Under the pieces are notes generated by a model, which did no database searches, was not told the origin of the DNA, and worked only from the letters and a program-made list of their open reading frames with translations. DNA of 64,000 nucleotides from Coffea arabica (Eukaryota > Streptophyta > Magnoliopsida > Gentianales > Rubiaceae): contig NC_092329.1 in assembly GCF_036785885.1 (NCBI RefSeq), positions 3,348,001 to 3,412,000 on the forward strand. Reading direction: 5' to 3'. Both the position numbers and the translations under genes were made by a program. Below are positions 60,080-64,000 of the stretch, one piece after another (positions within the stretch are counted from its first letter, which is position 1; each line of letters begins with the position of its first letter).

Positions 60080-60780
60080 TTGGTTCAACCAGCCCAGTCC
60101 CTTGCTCGTCCTCCCATCTCCAAATTCTCCGTCAGGGCCGTCGGCCTCGGCTCCAATAGCCGCGTTTTTATAGGCGTCGATCTCGAGTTCCCTGGTCTCC
60201 CCTTACATCAATCCGTCCACGCAGAGCAGTTCCTCTGCAACAACCTCGCCGTCAATGGCTGCCCTCGCCTCATTGCTCTCGTCGTCTCCGCTGCCCCTTG
60301 TGGCCACTGCCGCCAGTTCTTCCAAGAACTCCGGGATTCTTCCTCTCTCCAAATCCTCATCACCTCCGACCACCCAAATCAAAACTTTTCAAAATCTCCC
60401 CTCTCCTTTAAGCCATTGCCGGAATTCTTAACCAACCCATTTGGCCCCTGTGATCTATTGGATAAAGAATCTCCCCTCCTCCTCGAACCCCATAGCACTG
60501 GGCTATCTTTTGATACTTCCCGAAAACAGGCAAATTTGTGCAATGGCTATTCAAAAGAATCCGAACTTGATGGGAATTTTAAAAATTTAAGCAATGGGTT
60601 TTAGGGAGAGTTGGAAGAAAGTGAGGCCCTTCTGAGGATAGAAGCCTTGGAGGCTGCCAACAAGTCACATGCACCGTATAGCAGGTGCCTATTCGGGGTG
60701 GCCCTGATGGATCCCGAAGGGAAAGTGTACAGGGGATCATATATCGAGTCTGCAGCATATAATCTGAGTTTGGGGCTGGT
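60080..60780 (+). pseudogene. CDA: Captured cytidine deaminase, truncated with one in-frame stop
   Basis: The translated frame begins LVQPAQSLARPPISKF, corresponding to about residue 30 of plant CDA, so the natural start is missing. It continues through the zinc site: HAE (60218-60226, the catalytic Glu) and PCGHC (60296-60310). FGPCDLLDKESPLLLE follows, then the second-domain landmarks [13 protein letters not shown] and [14 protein letters not shown] at 60602-60604 interrupts the frame, which then resumes in phase. The similarity fades near 60780, so about the last 80 residues of a normal 300-residue enzyme are lost. Plant CDA hydrolyses cytidine to uridine in pyrimidine salvage. The copy has the catalytic motif but no in-frame ATG, so activity is doubtful. 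Confidence 0.85.
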
Positions 60781-60784
60781 TCAT

Positions 60785-61110
60785 TGCAATTGCTGTGTGA
60801 TCTCTTCACTTGAACTCGCTCCTACTCCCTGCGCTTATGGATATGGTGGTCTCGCCGGAGACAACTATGGTGGTCTCGCCGAGAATAGCGGCTGCAATGG
60901 CATCTCCACTGGAAGGTTTGGATGAGAATAGTGTTTTAGCGTCTAATTTTGATAGGACTGGTGTCCAGAGTGGGGGAGAATTGGGCAGTCGAAGGAATAG
61001 CTATGATTCTGCTAGTGGGGAGATTCCTGAGAGTGGTGGTATCACTCTCCTGCAGAGAATGAGAAGAGAGAAAGCGGCGGCAACGAGGGTTTTGCAGAAA
61101 TGGAGGGAAG
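60785..61110 (+). pseudogene. Second captured segment in the Pack-MULE, origin uncertain
   Basis: From about 60810 a different frame stays open to 61226, running into the right repeat. It includes SYDSASGEIPESGGITLLQR followed by RVLQKWREEG. The last part resembles the region before the first repeats of some mitochondrial PPR proteins (…LQKWVEEG…). That is a weak resemblance from memory. A short GGTCTCGCC duplication lies near 60847 and 60874. Confidence 0.4.
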
Positions 61111-61341
61111 AAGGAGGAGTTGTTCCATTTTTGTTTAGAAGATGCGGACAAAAATACCCTTTGAAGAAGCACGCTGGCATTCGTGTGAATTGGCCTTCCG
61201 GTTGCAAAATCGGAGAAACTGGCTAAAAGGGTCACGGGTGTCCAATTTTACAAGTTTGAGGGCTTAAAGTCAGCAAAAAATAGATGAGGAACTTATTTTT
61301 ACCTAGACAAAGAGTTCAAGGGCCAATTGGATAATTTGCCC
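61111..61341 (-). repeat. Right terminal inverted repeat of the Pack-MULE
   Basis: Reverse complement of the left repeat with about 13 differences, implying a moderately old element or some loss of matching by drift. Confidence 0.9.
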
Positions 61342-61350
61342 TTTTTTGAA

Positions 61351-63488
61351 CCTTATTAATTTCATGATGATCCAAAACCATAAGCAGCATTTAATCTTCT
61401 TTCGAAATTGGTAAACAGAAGGAATAAGCTTATATGATGATCAATCCCACTAGCCCGTGTCCACATAAAATGTTCGTGAACATTGAACAGAGTATACACC
61501 CAGAGAATCATCATCTGTCATCCCTTTTCCTGCGTGTGCGATATATCTCATTCTTCCTCTGCCTGACTGCAGCGATGCAACTCAGTGTCAGAAACGATCA
61601 TGGGCGGACACCATTTCACCGCAAGAGGCCAGACAATTGATCCACGGAAAAAACCTAAGAGAAAGATGACGTCATAGGAAGGTCAATTTGACATCATTAT
61701 TATGATCATCAAATTGCTGTCCTTACATAGCGTGGGATTTCCTGTGGAGTAATAATGTCATCAAGTACAACAACAATATGTGGCCTTTTCAGTTCTCAAT
61801 GGTCCCCCACAAATATGTTTTTCATGTTATCATGGCGCCTTGTTCATTCCTCTTGGGTCTATTACCACTCCATCGCTCCGCGAAGACTTTCACAATTCGT
61901 TGACGAGAGTTCTGTATGCGCACATCTTCCTTGTACGTAACTGAAGAAATCGCCAAAAAGAAAACAAAATTCTCACTGACTAGTCTTACTGGATATGTAA
62001 TCCCCCATCTCATTGTTTTTTTGTGGGCAAATGGAATCCTTTTGCGTCTGTGGTACATTGGTACGTGTCTTTTAAGCTAGCACTAATTAAACTCGTTGCG
62101 GGAAAAAGGTACTTGAAGAATTCTAGAGTTTTCACCAACATTTGCAAAAGAGATTGTTGAAAATTTGAAGGATATAGAAAAAAATAAGTACTGAAGCTAG
62201 CTTTCGCCTGATAATTAAGCCAGACCACAAGGTGAGAACTCGGCGTCTCTTACCATTCTGGGGGGAAAAAGAAAAGGAGTTGCAACATTTATTTCAATGC
62301 TTTGATAATTCACCACATTGCAAAATTGTCTAACCACCTAAATATTTCCATTAGAGCTGGTAAAATAACAGTAATCTTCTATGATCGTCGTAAAGGCAGC
62401 ATTTGAGGTTCGAAACATTATAAGATTTTGTCCATCGCGTATTTAAAAATTAAATTAATGATACGTACATCTTTATTATTGTATACATGACAGAAGCATA
62501 AGGCTAGAAGCCTAGCTAGGGCCGAAAAGAAATAAAAGGCTAGAAGCCTTGAACCAAAGTGGATCGAGGAGGGCTACAAGGATTTACTGCTGGCTTTACT
62601 TGTAGTTAAAAAAGTAACACCATTAGTACGTATTAGCAAATGAAATGCTACACGCAATTAAGTTTCTAGCTTTATCCTTTCTCTTTTGCAATTACATTTT
62701 AAATGTTTATTACCTTGTCCTTGTTCTATTTTCTTTCTCTCTTTTTCCCTCGTTTGTGTTTACCTTTCGATATATGGACCACTAGGATTCATTGAGGAGG
62801 AGAATACAAAGGAGCCAGACCAAGATGTCCATTATCTATCCACCCTTTGGGGCTCCTGTGTGCTTGCCTCCATTAGATACCAACCGAATACAATATAAAG
62901 GCCTAGAACATGTGGTTATGAGAGAAGGCATGACCACCATCATTTCCCTCCTCAGACTTTTGTTGAAAGCCTTGGGATCGAAGGCAGAGATCTTAATCAT
63001 CGCGTAGGGAAACCATAATCATCCTCCTGTAATTGCAGAGTGTAAAAGTGCGCCACCATAGTTCACAGAGCAAAAGAAAAGAGAGATGATATTGTTATTT
63101 ATTTTGTGTATGAGATGGTCCGAAAAGTTGACTGAAAAGTGAAAGGGCAAAAAAAAATATAAATATATATATTCATTGAAAGAGAGTGTTGAAGGTCTGA
63201 GCAGAAAGATTATTCATTTCAAGTCCCCTTTCTTTCTTTCTTTCTTTCTTTTCAAGGCTGCTTTAAGAAGGGACTTTGAAAGAGTAAAGAGGAAAACTAT
63301 GAAAAGTTGCTAAAAGCAAGCAAAGCAAGGTATGATTGTGGGTGACACCTGATCAAGAACTAGTGTTTCTTTGCTTAGAGCTAGCAAGGATTTCTTTAGA
63401 TTTCATTACATTTCCTGCTTAAATTAATTCAGTTACTTCTTGGGATTTTCAAGTGATTTAAATATATATCAGTATCATTATTCTCATA
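61351..63488. other. Intergenic DNA upstream of the last gene
   Basis: AT-rich with no recognisable coding frame. A (TTTC)n tract lies near 63227-63252 and a TATA-rich AAATATAAATATATATAT stretch near 63156-63174. The right part is the likely promoter and leader of the gene at 63489. Confidence 0.4.
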
Positions 63489-64000
63489 ATGGAATCTACT
63501 TCAAAAATCCCTCATCACCACCGCCACCTCCAACAACAACATCCTCTTCAAGGTCATCAGCTTGTTGGTTCTTCTTCTACTTCTACTACTACTTTAGGCG
63601 CTTCAGGTTTTGGTGCTGCCCTAGGCTCTCATGCCTGGACCCCAAACACCAACTTGTAAGTCTCTCTCTCTCTCTCTCTCTAAAAGATACAAACGTTCGC
63701 CAACAAATTAAGCCCACAACTAAGTTTACTTTACATGAGGTAATGATGATATTTTGGCTACTTTACTACACCATTATGGATTGTTCATCGCACTTGGAAT
63801 CTATCTCTTCTTTTCCCTTTTTTTTTCACATTCTCTATTGATTTATATTTTGTACGTACGTCAATCAAAAAGTGCTTTCAAGCTCGAACTTAACTTTTTC
63901 ATGTTTTCTTGAACTCTTGAATTCGGGAAATGCCAAAAAAGAAAAAGGCTTATGATTTTATGCAGTCCACTGGAGTGTTTGGAAGAAAAAATGAGTGAAG
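63489..64000 (+). CDS. 5' part of an unidentified gene, cut by the window end
   Basis: Exon 1 (63489-63655) starts MESTSKIPHHHRHLQQQH and is rich in His, Gln, Ser and Thr, ending HAWTPNTN. It is followed by a GTAAGT donor. An acceptor TATGCAG ends at 63965, and the next exon continues in phase (FPLECLEEKMSE) to the window edge. The intron opens with a (TC)n tract. The His/Gln/Ser-rich start is common in plant transcription factors, but no DNA-binding domain is within the window, so I cannot name the family. Confidence 0.55.

Larger units (their letters stand above)
59837..61341 (+). mobile_element. Pack-MULE carrying a captured cytidine deaminase
   Basis: The 1505-bp element has long terminal inverted repeats of about 230 bp (59837-60067 and 61111-61341) starting GGGCAAATTATCCAATTGG. 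I count about 13 mismatches between them. TTTTTTGAA flanks both ends exactly (59828-59836 and 61342-61350), the 9-bp duplication of Mutator-like transposition. There is no transposase. The interior holds two captured segments: a cytidine deaminase body, and a second stretch at about 60785-61110. Confidence 0.92.

Noticed and set aside
60936-61235. 99-codon minus-strand frame in the Pack-MULE
   Set aside because: It is mainly a translation of the terminal inverted repeat; the same start appears at 59943 on the plus strand from the other repeat.

Overview
This window is nuclear DNA from a flowering plant, almost certainly a eudicot. Genes are sparse and split by AT-rich GT-AG introns. The intergenic DNA is full of MITEs, LTR fragments and long A/T runs, and several proteins belong to plant-only families (class III peroxidase, group S1 bZIP, BAHD acyltransferase). 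A Rubiaceae (coffee-like) source is a guess I cannot verify.

Layout. 1-3 kb: a four-exon peroxidase of the PRX9 type (+). 4.9-9.8 kb: a seven-exon GT4 glycosyltransferase (+) tail-to-tail with a five-exon TLC-domain membrane protein (-), which uses a GC-AG intron. 14.2-15.4 kb: a single-exon group S1 bZIP gene (-). Its long leader carries the sucrose-control uORF, at 14906-15031. 16-28 kb: gene-poor DNA with a CACTA MITE, a solo LTR and a MULE MITE, each with exact target-site duplications. 28.7-31.7 kb: a two-exon BAHD acyltransferase (+). 32-38 kb: more MITEs. 39.9-43.7 kb: cyclin T (+), the regulatory subunit expected for P-TEFb. 44-55 kb: a rearranged block. It holds two direct copies of a roughly 1.6 kb segment, a very young gag-only LTR retrotransposon with 671-bp LTRs and an AGATC target duplication, the membrane-protein-like ORF it split, and a patch of shuffled fragments copied from the GT4 and BAHD genes of this same window. 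59.4-61.4 kb: a LINE RNase H remnant beside a complete Pack-MULE (about 230-bp TIRs, 9-bp target duplication) that has captured most of a cytidine deaminase gene. 63.5-64 kb: the first exons of an unidentified gene running off the edge.

The cellular genes do not form one pathway. They cover cell-wall cross-linking (peroxidase), membrane and glycan functions (GT4, TLC), sugar-responsive transcription (bZIP), acyl-ester formation (BAHD) and transcription elongation (cyclin T). The most notable content is the peptide-encoding uORF, the Pack-MULE gene capture, the retrotransposon-split ORF, and the local transduplication of two resident genes. Exon boundaries were worked out by hand from splice sites and reading phase; family names come from remembered protein motifs, not database searches.
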